12,985 bases of DNA from Lachnospiraceae bacterium UBA1778. GTDB taxonomy: Bacteria > Bacillota > Clostridia > Lachnospirales > Lachnospiraceae. Every line of letters starts with the position of its first letter. Position 1 is the first letter of the stretch. The position numbers and the translations under genes are program-made. The stretch covers positions 1 through 12,985 of the forward strand of contig DCGM01000072.1 of assembly GCA_002315255.1 (NCBI GenBank). The letters are read 5' to 3'. Positions 1 to 7,296 of the stretch are shown piece by piece. The notes under the pieces were generated by a model. That model was not told where the DNA came from. It saw only the letters and a program-made list of their open reading frames with translations, and ran no database searches.

Positions 1-3000
1 AGGCGATGCAGAACTTACAGACTCTGAATCCTTATAGATACCGATCCACGAAAGCAACCGCTCATCGATCACGACGCGGCTCTGCGAGTCTTCGATCATG
101 TACTGGATCCGGTCCTCCGGGTATTCAGGATCGATCGGCACATAGGCGCAGCCCGCCTTCCAGATGCCGATGACAGAAATCAGGATTTCCTTAATGCGTG
201 GAAGTTTGACCGCGATGAAACTGTCAGGTTTCACTCCCTGAGCGATCAGATAATTCGCCAGAATGTCGGACGCCCGGTCGAGTTCTTCGTAGGTGACGGA
301 GCTCTTATAATCAACGACAGCTGTCGCCTTCGGGCGCTCCTTCACATTCTTTAGAATCTTATCGACGATGGTCTGGCTCCGGTCAATTCCAAGCTTCTCT
401 CCGGTGCCGAGCGCGACCAGTTCCTTCGCTTCCGAAACAGAAACGAGCGGGACCGATTTCAGGTCGTCTGCGCTTCCCTTTGCCAGGTTTTCAGAGGCCG
501 CGGAGAGAGCATCCGAAAGCCGCTTGATCTCTTCTTCGCGATAGAGTCCCTGGTCATATTCAAAAATAAGAGAATAATAGTCGCCGGACGGACAGACGTT
601 TAAGGACAGCGGAATCTTTGCCGTATCCGTCTTCAGGCTGATCTCTTCATAGCCCTCGTTCTCCCGCTCGAGCACTTCGCCCTGATAAGCGTAAAGGAAA
701 TTCGGCTTCGCATTGTACTTTTCGACGAGCTCCGTATACGGGAACTTGTCGTTCTTAATCGTAGAAATAATCTCGTCGGAAATCGTCCGGAGCGTGTCGC
801 TCTTTCGGCCGACCAGCGGAAGCGTCTGCACGAACATGCCAATGCTTCCGGCCAGCTGCTCTAAGCTCCTTCCGTTCGAAATCGTCGAAATCTGAATACT
901 TTCTTCCCGCGTGATCCGGTGAAGCACCTCTAAAAGAACGGCGGCAAAGAACGCGTTCTCGGTCACTCCTTCCCGCGCGCAGAACGCTTTGATCTGATTT
1001 CGGGAAACTTTTCCCGTAAACATTCCGCTTTCGCCGGTCGCCTGACTGTTTGCCCGGTCGGACGGATAGGCAAGCGGCTCCGTCCCGTCCAGCAGGGTCT
1101 CAAAATAGGCTTCGGCCTTTTTATAGCCGTCCGAATGGAGCCAATCATTGTAGAAAAGAGCATAGTCATAAGCGGTGGCGCGCTCTACGCCATCGCTCGC
1201 ATCGTCGGATCCGCTATATGATATTACGTTTTCATCGTGCTTTAAAAGATCGGACAGAAGGATATTGATCGAGGTTCCGTCGAAGATAATATGATGAATA
1301 TCAAAGAACAGATACGTGTTCTTTTCAGTATAATAAATTTCAAATCGCGACAGGTCATCCTGCAGAAGGTCGAACGGCCGGACACGGCTCTGGAAGAACT
1401 CTTTTCCGGGCTCCGCCTGAAGCTTTTCAAAAATCACAGGAAGTTCCGCATCGTCTCTCCGTTTCTGTACAACAGCGCCCGATTCGTCTTCTTCAAAATG
1501 AACTTTATAGTACGGGTGTTTTTCAATGACCTCGTGCAGTACCCGGAGAAGCGCTTCCGGATGATTGTCTGAAAGCTTCAGCGCCATCGGAAGGTTATAC
1601 TGCAGGCTCTCCCGGTTTCTTTCCCAGTCTAAATAGATTCCCAGCTGGTTCGAGGTAATCGGATAGTTCTCCTGCTTTTGGAGAACTTCAATTCTCTCTT
1701 CTTCCGCTTCGATGCTCGTTTCCCACGCGCGGATATACGGGGTTTTCAGGATGTCACCCGAGTGGATGGAGAAGCCGGTTTCCCGCTTGATGGCAGCAGA
1801 AAGCTTGATTGCGCGGATTGAGGAAAGGCCCATCGAAATCAGATTTGTCGTAACGCCAACTTCTGCGAGCTGAAGCTCCTTCATGACGATGTCGACCATC
1901 TGTTTTTCAAACGGAGTTTCCGGAAGAACGATCTCTTCTGCCTTAATAACCGGACATGGAAGCGCCTTCCGGTCCAGCTTCCCGTTCCGGGTCAGCGGAA
2001 CCTGGTCGATTTTGACGAAATACGACGGGAGCATATAGTACGGCAATGCGGTAGACAGAAGTTTCCGGGTTTCCATGATGTCGACCGCCGGAATGTCCGC
2101 GGTATAATACGCGACGAGATACGCATTGTCAGTTCCTTCAAAGCCCCGGACCGCGCACCAGTCTAAGTTCAGCACTTTCCGGACAGCGACTTCCACCTCG
2201 GCCGGTTCCACACGGTTTCCGTTTATTTTGACCATGTCGTTCCGACGTCCGAGGATACGGTATTTTCCGTCCGGAAGAAGTGTCGCGAGGTCATTTGTAT
2301 GATAGATTCTGTCTTTAAAGGCTCTTTCGTTTTCTTCCGGAAGATTGATGTAGCCTCGCACATAAGGGTTCTCAAAACAGATTTCGCCCTTCTCTTCATT
2401 GACCGTTCCGTCTTCGTTTAAGAGAAAAACCTTCCGTTCAAACTGCGGTTTTCCGACCGGAGCGAAGTCAAAATGCTGATCGATCCGGTTGATGCAGATA
2501 AAGTATCCGCTTTCACTCATTCCGTAGAAATAATAGAGATTGGTGCCTTCCACAGGCCCGATATCCAAAGCGGGCTCCATTCCGGTCATCAGCGTCTGGA
2601 GCGACGGGATGTTCCACTCGCGGACGATTTTAATAAAGGACGGGACAAAATGCGCCGCCGTAATCTGTTTCTCTTCCAGGAATTCCTTTAAGCGGGGGAT
2701 ATCCTTCACAATGTCCCAGCCGACAATGCTGAGCTTCGGCTGCTCGGTAAGTAACGTATTGATAAAGATAATCGGGGTAATGACGAAGCCCAACGGGAAA
2801 GAAAACGCGATATGCTCATTCTTCGCGAAGATGTGCTTCCCTTCAAAGAAGAAGAACTGATAGGTTTCCTGAAGATTTCCGTATTCGTGAAGAACGCCCT
2901 TCGGGTTTCCGGTCGTTCCTGAGGTATAAACAGCATAAGCGGCATCATTGACAGAAACTTCCTCGTGACCGTCCAGCGGAGTTTCTTTCAAGATCTCTTC

Positions 3001-3333
3001 CCAGTTTTCAGAATCGAGTGCTAGCCGGCATCCGCTGTTCTGATAGATATAGTTCATTCGTTCGGCCGGGTCCGTAACTTCAGAAATGACAAACGCGGCG
3101 CCGGCTCTCCAGACGCCCATTAAGGCGATAAAAGGTTTCATGCCTCTCGGAAGCTTAATCTGAACAAAACATTCTTTTCCAATGCCGTTTCTTTTCAGAT
3201 ATGCATATACTCTTCCGGACAAGTCATAGAACTCGCGGAAGGTGATTCCGTCCGGAATCTGTTCATCGAAAATAAACCGATGTTCCGGCTGTTCCTTCAC
3301 TTGTCTTTCTAATACTTCTGCAATCCAGTTCAT
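1..3333 (-). CDS. Nonribosomal peptide synthetase, A-T-C-A(...), 3' end beyond the left edge
   Basis: Multidomain peptide synthetase that activates carboxylic or amino acids as adenylates, loads them on a phosphopantetheine arm and condenses them. The 1,111 visible residues show A1 (about 5-460) with TSGTTGNPKG at 137-146, YGMSE at 270-274, TND at 345-347, GRRNDMVKINGNRVE at 362-376 and NGKLDR with K452. A carrier domain follows with its modified serine at S505 (MGLSSI), then a condensation domain (about 555-960) with HHIIFDG at 680-686 (catalytic H681). A2 starts at about 1005 with TYEEL and the canonical WKAGCAYVPIDPEYP and is cut by the edge. A1 is atypical: P180 sits where Asp235 (GrsA numbering) is expected, and its AGAAFVISEVTDPAER replaces the usual AYVPIDP-type motif. 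There is no N-terminal C domain, so this is an initiating enzyme. The start at 3333 is supported by an AGAGGGA site just upstream. The release domain and product cannot be seen. A-T-C-A at the N-terminus is also how dimodular pyrazinone synthetases such as AusA begin. Confidence 0.96.
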   Translation of the reverse strand, partial: MNWIAEVLERQVKEQPEHRFIFDEQIPDGITFREFYDLSGRVYAYLKRNGIGKECFVQIKLPRGMKPFIALMGVWRAGAAFVISEVTDPAERMNYIYQNSGCRLALDSENWEEILKETPLDGHEEVSVNDAAYAVYTSGTTGNPKGVLHEYGNLQETYQFFFFEGKHIFAKNEHIAFSFPLGFVITPIIFINTLLTEQPKLSIVGWDIVKDIPRLKEFLEEKQITAAHFVPSFIKIVREWNIPSLQTLMTGMEPALDIGPVEGTNLYYFYGMSESGYFICINRIDQHFDFAPVGKPQFERKVFLLNEDGTVNEEKGEICFENPYVRGYINLPEENERAFKDRIYHTNDLATLLPDGKYRILGRRNDMVKINGNRVEPAEVEVAVRKVLNLDWCAVRGFEGTDNAYLVAYYTADIPAVDIMETRKLLSTALPYYMLPSYFVKIDQVPLTRNGKLDRKALPCPVIKAEEIVLPETPFEKQMVDIVMKELQLAEVGVTTNLISMGLSSIRAIKLSAAIKRETGFSIHSGDILKTPYIRAWETSIEAEEERIEVLQKQENYPITSNQLGIYLDWERNRESLQYNLPMALKLSDNHPEALLRVLHEVIEKHPYYKVHFEEDESGAVVQKRRDDAELPVIFEKLQAEPGKEFFQSRVRPFDLLQDDLSRFEIYYTEKNTYLFFDIHHIIFDGTSINILLSDLLKHDENVISYSGSDDASDGVERATAYDYALFYNDWLHSDGYKKAEAYFETLLDGTEPLAYPSDRANSQATGESGMFTGKVSRNQIKAFCAREGVTENAFFAAVLLEVLHRITREESIQISTISNGRSLEQLAGSIGMFVQTLPLVGRKSDTLRTISDEIISTIKNDKFPYTELVEKYNAKPNFLYAYQGEVLERENEGYEEISLKTDTAKIPLSLNVCPSGDYYSLIFEYDQGLYREEEIKRLSDALSAASENLAKGSADDLKSVPLVSVSEAKELVALGTGEKLGIDRSQTIVDKILKNVKERPKATAVVDYKSSVTYEELDRASDILANYLIAQGVKPDSFIAVKLPRIKEILISVIGIWKAGCAYVPIDPEYPEDRIQYMIEDSQSRVVIDERLLSWIGIYKDSESVSSASP

Positions 3334-3406
3334 GTGATTCCCTCTTATCATTCTCCGGTTTAAGGATCGTTTCTGACCGCCGTTTGAGCAGGAAAATCGT
3401 CCTAAT

Positions 3407-3425
3407 ATCGTTACTGTAACACGAT
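3407..3425. promoter_or_regulatory. Dyad in the NRPS upstream region, possible operator
   Basis: A perfect 5+1+5 palindrome GTTAC-T-GTAAC (3410-3420) is extended by ATC on the left and, after two bases, GAT on the right. It lies about 75-95 bases upstream of the NRPS start, in the only gap between the regulator and the NRPS. On the minus strand a TTAACA resembling a -35 box lies just upstream of the dyad, but no convincing -10 follows at 17 bases. A role as operator is inference. AraC proteins usually bind asymmetric direct repeats, so another regulator is as likely. Confidence 0.3.
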
Positions 3426-3467
3426 TATTTGTTGATTTTGTTAAGACGCCGCCATTTTCAGGGAAAA

Positions 3468-4676
3468 TCACCCTTGAATACGGCTTTTTCGGTAAGCAGA
3501 AGGCGTCATGCCCAGCTGCTTTTTAAAGACTTTGACGAAATAATTATTATCGCTGTAGCCCACATGATTCCCGATATCCTGAATCGGCATTTCTGTGCCT
3601 GTCAGGAGCTCCGCAGCCTCTCGGCAACGCTGCCCGGCCACATACTCGCTAATGGTCACCCCTGTCTCCTTCTTAAACAGCGCCGAAAGGTATGTTTCGG
3701 AAAGCCCCGCATATTCGCGCAATCTATCCAGGCTGATATTCTGCCCGAGGTTCTGGCGGATATGCTCCATTGCCTTCCGGATGGGCATGGAATAGGCGCC
3801 CAGTGTCTCCCGATTCTTTTTCACAGCCAGCGTCAGCTCCCGAAGCATCTCGTTATTGGCGTTTTCCAGATCATGCAGGCTTTTCGCGGACAGGGTCTTC
3901 TGGCTCGCGCGCTGGGTGATTTCATTGATGTCAATGAAAGACGCGCCGCCCCGCTCCGCAGCCTTTCTCGCAAGTGTTCTTAGAATCGCGCAGCCCACCA
4001 TCGGATTCTGATAGATTGCATTGACATAGCGGCGGCTGCCGACGTTTCCTGTAAGTAGCTCCCGATATGCAGAATTTAACGCTTCCAGATCGCCGGACTC
4101 AATCGCATGGGTGAACCGGTTTTCCTGGCCATACCGCTTATAAATGACGCTGTAATCGTAAGTTTCCTCCGCTGTCTCCTGCGCCTTTACATCAGCCGGT
4201 ATCAATGCATCGACCGATATGACGGGGTAGTCGGCTGTGGCATCTCCTAACGATTTCAGACAGCCTGCCACGGTTTCACCGATGGTCACGCTGCTCACCA
4301 GCGGCATAGAACTATAGTAAAGGCGAAGGGAATTAAGTGTGGAAACAGAATAACCCGCCTTCGATAAAACGCTCTCCACGAGCGCTTTTCGAAACTCATG
4401 CGTCACGTAGGGCCCAAGAAGGAAAATGTGGTTTTCATGGCGGAAAATATTGATTGAAATACCAAAGGGATCCTTCAACCGGTAAATCCGGCCCGCTTCC
4501 GCATTCTTCACGTGGCGCGTCAGCGCCTCAAGGGTAAAGAGCGGCTGAAGCGTCCTGTTATAACAGTATCGGTCCGCATAGGCCGCCAAGGGCGACAGCT
4601 GCTCCGCATTCTTCAACGCCAGCACATCCGTGTGTAAAAGATTCTTCAAAAGAGCGGTCAGAAGCTGATAATCCAT
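3468..4676 (-). CDS. AraC-family transcriptional regulator with large N-terminal sensory region
   Basis: DNA-binding regulator of 402 residues. The C-terminal 100 residues (about 301-400) are a complete AraC double helix-turn-helix. The first HTH is around ISLDRLREYAGLSETYLSALFKK, read in two parts as ISLDRLREYAGLSE and TYLSALFKK. The second is around IQDIGNHVGYSDNNYF, followed by the family signature FKKQLGMTPSAYRK. The N-terminal 270 residues carry a sensor-like region with GISINIFRHENHIFLLGPY near 72-90, typical of the roughly 400-residue clostridial AraC regulators whose ligand is unknown. A helical linker of about 260-300 joins the two parts. The start is supported by AGGAG nine bases upstream of the ATG. 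It is transcribed towards the NRPS with a 134-base gap and no strong terminator between them, so read-through into, or direct control of, the NRPS is plausible but not shown. Confidence 0.93.
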   Translation of the reverse strand: MDYQLLTALLKNLLHTDVLALKNAEQLSPLAAYADRYCYNRTLQPLFTLEALTRHVKNAEAGRIYRLKDPFGISINIFRHENHIFLLGPYVTHEFRKALVESVLSKAGYSVSTLNSLRLYYSSMPLVSSVTIGETVAGCLKSLGDATADYPVISVDALIPADVKAQETAEETYDYSVIYKRYGQENRFTHAIESGDLEALNSAYRELLTGNVGSRRYVNAIYQNPMVGCAILRTLARKAAERGGASFIDINEITQRASQKTLSAKSLHDLENANNEMLRELTLAVKKNRETLGAYSMPIRKAMEHIRQNLGQNISLDRLREYAGLSETYLSALFKKETGVTISEYVAGQRCREAAELLTGTEMPIQDIGNHVGYSDNNYFVKVFKKQLGMTPSAYRKSRIQG

Positions 4677-4720
4677 GGATGATTTCTCCTCTGTAAAATA
4701 ATGCTATATTCCATAATTTT

Positions 4721-4729
4721 ATTCTATCA
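4721..4729 (-). promoter_or_regulatory. Candidate extended -10 promoter for the AraC gene
   Basis: On the minus strand the sequence TG-A-TAGAAT matches an extended -10 element (5 of 6 to TATAAT). It lies about 45 bases upstream of the regulator start and is followed by an AT-rich leader and an AGGAG site. No good -35 is seen, as is common for extended -10 promoters. Confidence 0.4.
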
Positions 4730-4770
4730 CGGGTGTGGGCGGATGGCTACCTCTTCTTCTGCCGAAACTC

Positions 4771-4802
4771 AAAAAAGGCTGAGGGCTTATAGCCCTCAGC
4801 CT
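4771..4802 (-). terminator. Strong intrinsic terminator after the NlpC/P60-like gene
   Basis: A perfect 12-base inverted repeat (AGGCTGAGGGCT / AGCCCTCAGCCT, three-base spacer) is followed on the minus strand by six T residues. It lies 46 bases after the stop of the small NlpC/P60-like gene and ahead of the AraC promoter, so it separates the two units. A smaller hairpin (GTCCC-TTC-GGGAC, 4813-4825) sits just before it. Confidence 0.85.
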
Positions 4803-4847
4803 ATATTCTTCGGTCCCTTCGGGACTCTTATGGTATTTCTGCAATCA

Positions 4848-5270
4848 TTATGGCTTTTGCTGTAACACCCTCTCGATGGAAACCCACCCGAGATACTTCG
4901 GGTGATCGCCCGTCACCGCCGTCAGTTTTTCGATATCCTGATAACTGTCAATCCGGATTTTATTCCACGCATGAATAACCTGTCCGTCTCCGAGGCTGAT
5001 TCCGCAATGTCCCCAGTTCACAGGGCCATCTTCGCTTGGACACAGGCAGTCAAAAAACACGAACGCGCCTTTCTCCGGGAGTCCCGCCTGAAGCGCATCG
5101 CTGTACATTTCACAGGATTCCTTCGCGCTGTCTCCGCCGAAGATCTCGATTTCATTGCTCTCTTCCAGGGCGTCTTCGATAAAAGAAAGGCACCAGCCGA
5201 TATATTCCGCTTTTCCGAGATGCTCCATTGCCCAGGAGATCATATTTTCAATCATTACTTCTTTTGTCAT
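4848..5270 (-). CDS. Small NlpC/P60-like cysteine hydrolase fold protein, no signal peptide
   Basis: Protein of 140 residues with the layout of a minimal NlpC/P60 (papain-like) domain. There is an early cysteine in YIGWCLSF (C27) at the start of a helix, then a strand pair ending GHCGISLGDGQVIHAW that supplies H88 and H100. This matches the Cys-His-His order and the HxGIYLGDG-type motif of the family. Known members hydrolyse peptidoglycan stem peptides or other amides. No signal peptide, transmembrane segment or cell-wall binding repeat is present, so this one should stay in the cytoplasm unless released by lysis. The substrate is therefore unclear. The start is supported by a GAGGA site in front of the ATG. 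It is a single-gene unit with its own candidate promoter and terminator, divergent from the lipoprotein nucleotidase. Confidence 0.8.
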   Translation of the reverse strand: MTKEVMIENMISWAMEHLGKAEYIGWCLSFIEDALEESNEIEIFGGDSAKESCEMYSDALQAGLPEKGAFVFFDCLCPSEDGPVNWGHCGISLGDGQVIHAWNKIRIDSYQDIEKLTAVTGDHPKYLGWVSIERVLQQKP

Positions 5271-5319
5271 CTTTGTTCCTCATATAAAAATCTGATACAT
5301 TGGTCACCCGACAGACTAT

Positions 5320-5347
5320 ATTTTACAAAGGAATTTACAAACTTCAA
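5320..5347 (-). promoter_or_regulatory. Candidate promoter for the NlpC/P60-like gene
   Basis: On the minus strand TTGAAG (5342-5347) and TAAAAT (5320-5325) are separated by 16 bases, giving 4/6 and 5/6 matches to the sigma-A consensus. They lie about 50-75 bases upstream of the start at 5270. Confidence 0.4.
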
Positions 5348-5402
5348 CCCTTTTCCGCAAAAAAACCATTGATTTTTCATACTTCTCCTATTCCTGATGA
5401 TG

Positions 5403-5408
5403 TATAAT
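5403..5408 (+). promoter_or_regulatory. Candidate -10 box for the lipoprotein nucleotidase
   Basis: A perfect TATAAT lies 50 bases before the ATG at 5458, preceded directly by TG. No clear -35 is found at 16-18 bases, so transcription may need an activator. The following leader holds the AAAGGAG ribosome site. Confidence 0.4.
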
Positions 5409-5457
5409 AAGTTCAGGTATCTTTTTCCTGACATAAACGTCCGATAAAGGAGAAAAC

Positions 5458-7080
5458 ATGAAGAAACTTTTTAATGCTGTCACCCTTTTCCTGACAGTCT
5501 TTCTGCTGGCTTCTCTTTCTGCCTGCAGTCCTTCTGTCAAAACAGTTCAGAAACCGCAGAATACCGCTTCCGGCGAATATGCCGGCCAAACGGTCATTCT
5601 GCACACGAATGACGTCCACGGTGCGGTAGAAGGCTACAGCTATCTGCCGGCGCTCAAGGCTTCTATCGAAGCTCAGGGCGGAACGGTCATTTTAGTAGAT
5701 GCCGGCGACTATACGAACGGCAGCGTTTATGTTTCCGTCTCAAAAGGGGAGTCCGCGGTAACATTGATGAACCAAGTCGGTTATGATATCTCCGCATTAG
5801 GAAATCATGAGTTCGATTTCGGTTTTGAGCAGTTACAAGAGAACCTGAAGAATGCACAGTATAACGTCCTCTGTGCCAATATCACGAAAGACGGAAAGCT
5901 GATTTTCGACTCTGAAATCATCTACCAGGTCGGTTCCTTAAAAATCGGTTTCTTCGCATTGTCCACGCCCGAGATCCAGACGAAAGTAAACCCGGCGCTG
6001 ATCCAGGGCCTGAACTTCACAGAGAAAGAGGGGCTTTATAAGACTGCCCAGCAGGAAGCGGACAAATTATCGAAAAAATGTGATATCGTCATCTGCCTCG
6101 CGCATCTGGGCATTGACGGGGAAACCGAAGGAAACCGTTCCACCGATGTGATGGCGAATGTGACCGGCATCGATTTCCTCATCGACGGCCATTCGCATTC
6201 TGTCATCGCGAACGGCGACCTGGAAGCGCCGATCCAGCAGACCGGCACAGGCTTCGCAAATATCGGCTTTATCGCGATCGACAATGCGACGAAGAAAATC
6301 GTCCGAAGCGGCCTGATTTCCACGGAAGGTTTATCGCAGGATGCGGAGGTGCTGGCGACTGCTAAGAATATCATTGACACCGTAGATGCGGAATATGGTG
6401 CCGTCTTTGCGACTACCGAGTACGTTTTAGAAGGAAAGAAACTCATGGTCAGGACGCAGGAAACGAATCTGGGCAACCTGCTTACCGATGCGATGCTGTG
6501 GACCGTAAGCAATGAAGCTGAACTCACGGTCGACGCAGCGCATACCGTAGTCGTAACGCATGGCGGCGGTATCCGCGCTTCCGTAGTAGTCGGCGGTATT
6601 TCCAGAAGCGCCATCAAGGAGGTCCTTCCGTTCGGAAATACGATTGCGGTCAATTATGTCTCCGGCGCGGAGCTGTTAGAGGCGCTGGAGGTGTCGACTT
6701 ACTGCACGCCTGAAAGCGTCGCGGGCTTCCCGCATGTCGCCGGTATGAAAATCACGATTGATACGACGAAGGAATATGATGCCGGCGAAGAATATCCGGA
6801 TTCCACTTACTGTGCGCCGAAGTCAATTCAGCGAGTCACGATCGATGAAATCAACGGCCAGCCGTTTGACCCAAGCGCCACCTATGCCGTTATCACAAAC
6901 AATTTCACCGCCGCCGGCGGAGATACCTACTACGCTTTCAAGCGTGCGTATGACGCAGGAAACGGCTTCGATACCGCCATCACGATGGATGACGCATTAG
7001 CGAACTACATCCGGATAGAATTAGGCGGAGAGATTCCTGAAAAATACGCGGAACCGCAAGGCCGTGTCACCGTCAAATAA
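5458..7080 (+). CDS. Lipoprotein 5'-nucleotidase / metallophosphatase (UshA/CD73 family)
   Basis: Membrane-anchored outer-surface enzyme expected to dephosphorylate nucleotides or related phosphoesters. A lipoprotein signal ends in LSAC with C23 as the lipid-modified residue. The N-terminal two-metal phosphatase domain has D52 and H54 (NDVHG), D84 (DAGD), N116-H117 (LGNHEFDFG), H216 (LAHLG) and H245/H247 (DGHSH). The C-terminal substrate domain has ETNLGNLLTDAM preceded by R332, then HGGGIR at 368-373, LPFGN, F424 (GFPHVAG) and F483-D489 (FTAAGGD). Aligned by eye to human CD73 these match Arg354, Arg395, Phe417, Phe500 and Asp506. The residue at CD73 Asn390 is His368 here, which may shift base recognition. 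540 residues is normal for the family. The start follows AAAGGAG by five bases. The gene stands alone and ends at a strong terminator. Confidence 0.95.
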   Translation: MKKLFNAVTLFLTVFLLASLSACSPSVKTVQKPQNTASGEYAGQTVILHTNDVHGAVEGYSYLPALKASIEAQGGTVILVDAGDYTNGSVYVSVSKGESAVTLMNQVGYDISALGNHEFDFGFEQLQENLKNAQYNVLCANITKDGKLIFDSEIIYQVGSLKIGFFALSTPEIQTKVNPALIQGLNFTEKEGLYKTAQQEADKLSKKCDIVICLAHLGIDGETEGNRSTDVMANVTGIDFLIDGHSHSVIANGDLEAPIQQTGTGFANIGFIAIDNATKKIVRSGLISTEGLSQDAEVLATAKNIIDTVDAEYGAVFATTEYVLEGKKLMVRTQETNLGNLLTDAMLWTVSNEAELTVDAAHTVVVTHGGGIRASVVVGGISRSAIKEVLPFGNTIAVNYVSGAELLEALEVSTYCTPESVAGFPHVAGMKITIDTTKEYDAGEEYPDSTYCAPKSIQRVTIDEINGQPFDPSATYAVITNNFTAAGGDTYYAFKRAYDAGNGFDTAITMDDALANYIRIELGGEIPEKYAEPQGRVTVK

Positions 7081-7157
7081 GCTGTCAAAGGTTTACTCAT
7101 AAATCGAAACAGATCGCGTATCGCATCCTGGTTCTTTTTGCCGCGCCTGTGCCGATT

Positions 7158-7206
7158 AAAATGCCCGCTACCAGTTTGGATAGCGGGCATTTTCAATTAT
7201 TTTTTT
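7158..7206 (+). terminator. Intrinsic terminator of the nucleotidase gene, possibly bidirectional
   Basis: A perfect 13-base inverted repeat, AAAATGCCCGCTA (7158-7170) and TAGCGGGCATTTT (7181-7193), is followed on the plus strand by CAATTA and seven T residues. It lies between two convergent genes. On the minus strand only TTTTAAT follows, so it could also stop the hydrolase transcript, but less well. Confidence 0.87.
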
Positions 7207-7296
7207 GTGCGGCATTAGGATAATATGGACTCCCTGACCATCACAGATCGTCAGATTCTTTCCTGGCGCCGTCTCAAACGGAGGTTATTCCGGCGA

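Noticed and set aside
3429..3983. Plus-strand open frame of 184 codons opposite the AraC gene
   Set aside because: It lies wholly antisense to a clear AraC regulator and shows no domain; it also lacks a convincing ribosome site.
4902..5372. Plus-strand open frame of 156 codons opposite the NlpC/P60-like gene
   Set aside because: It is antisense to a gene with recognisable motifs and a good ribosome site, and runs across the divergent promoter region.
6036..6653. Minus-strand open frame of 205 codons opposite the nucleotidase
   Set aside because: Composition (Ser/Thr/Pro-rich) and lack of motifs mark it as a shadow of the conserved metallophosphatase.
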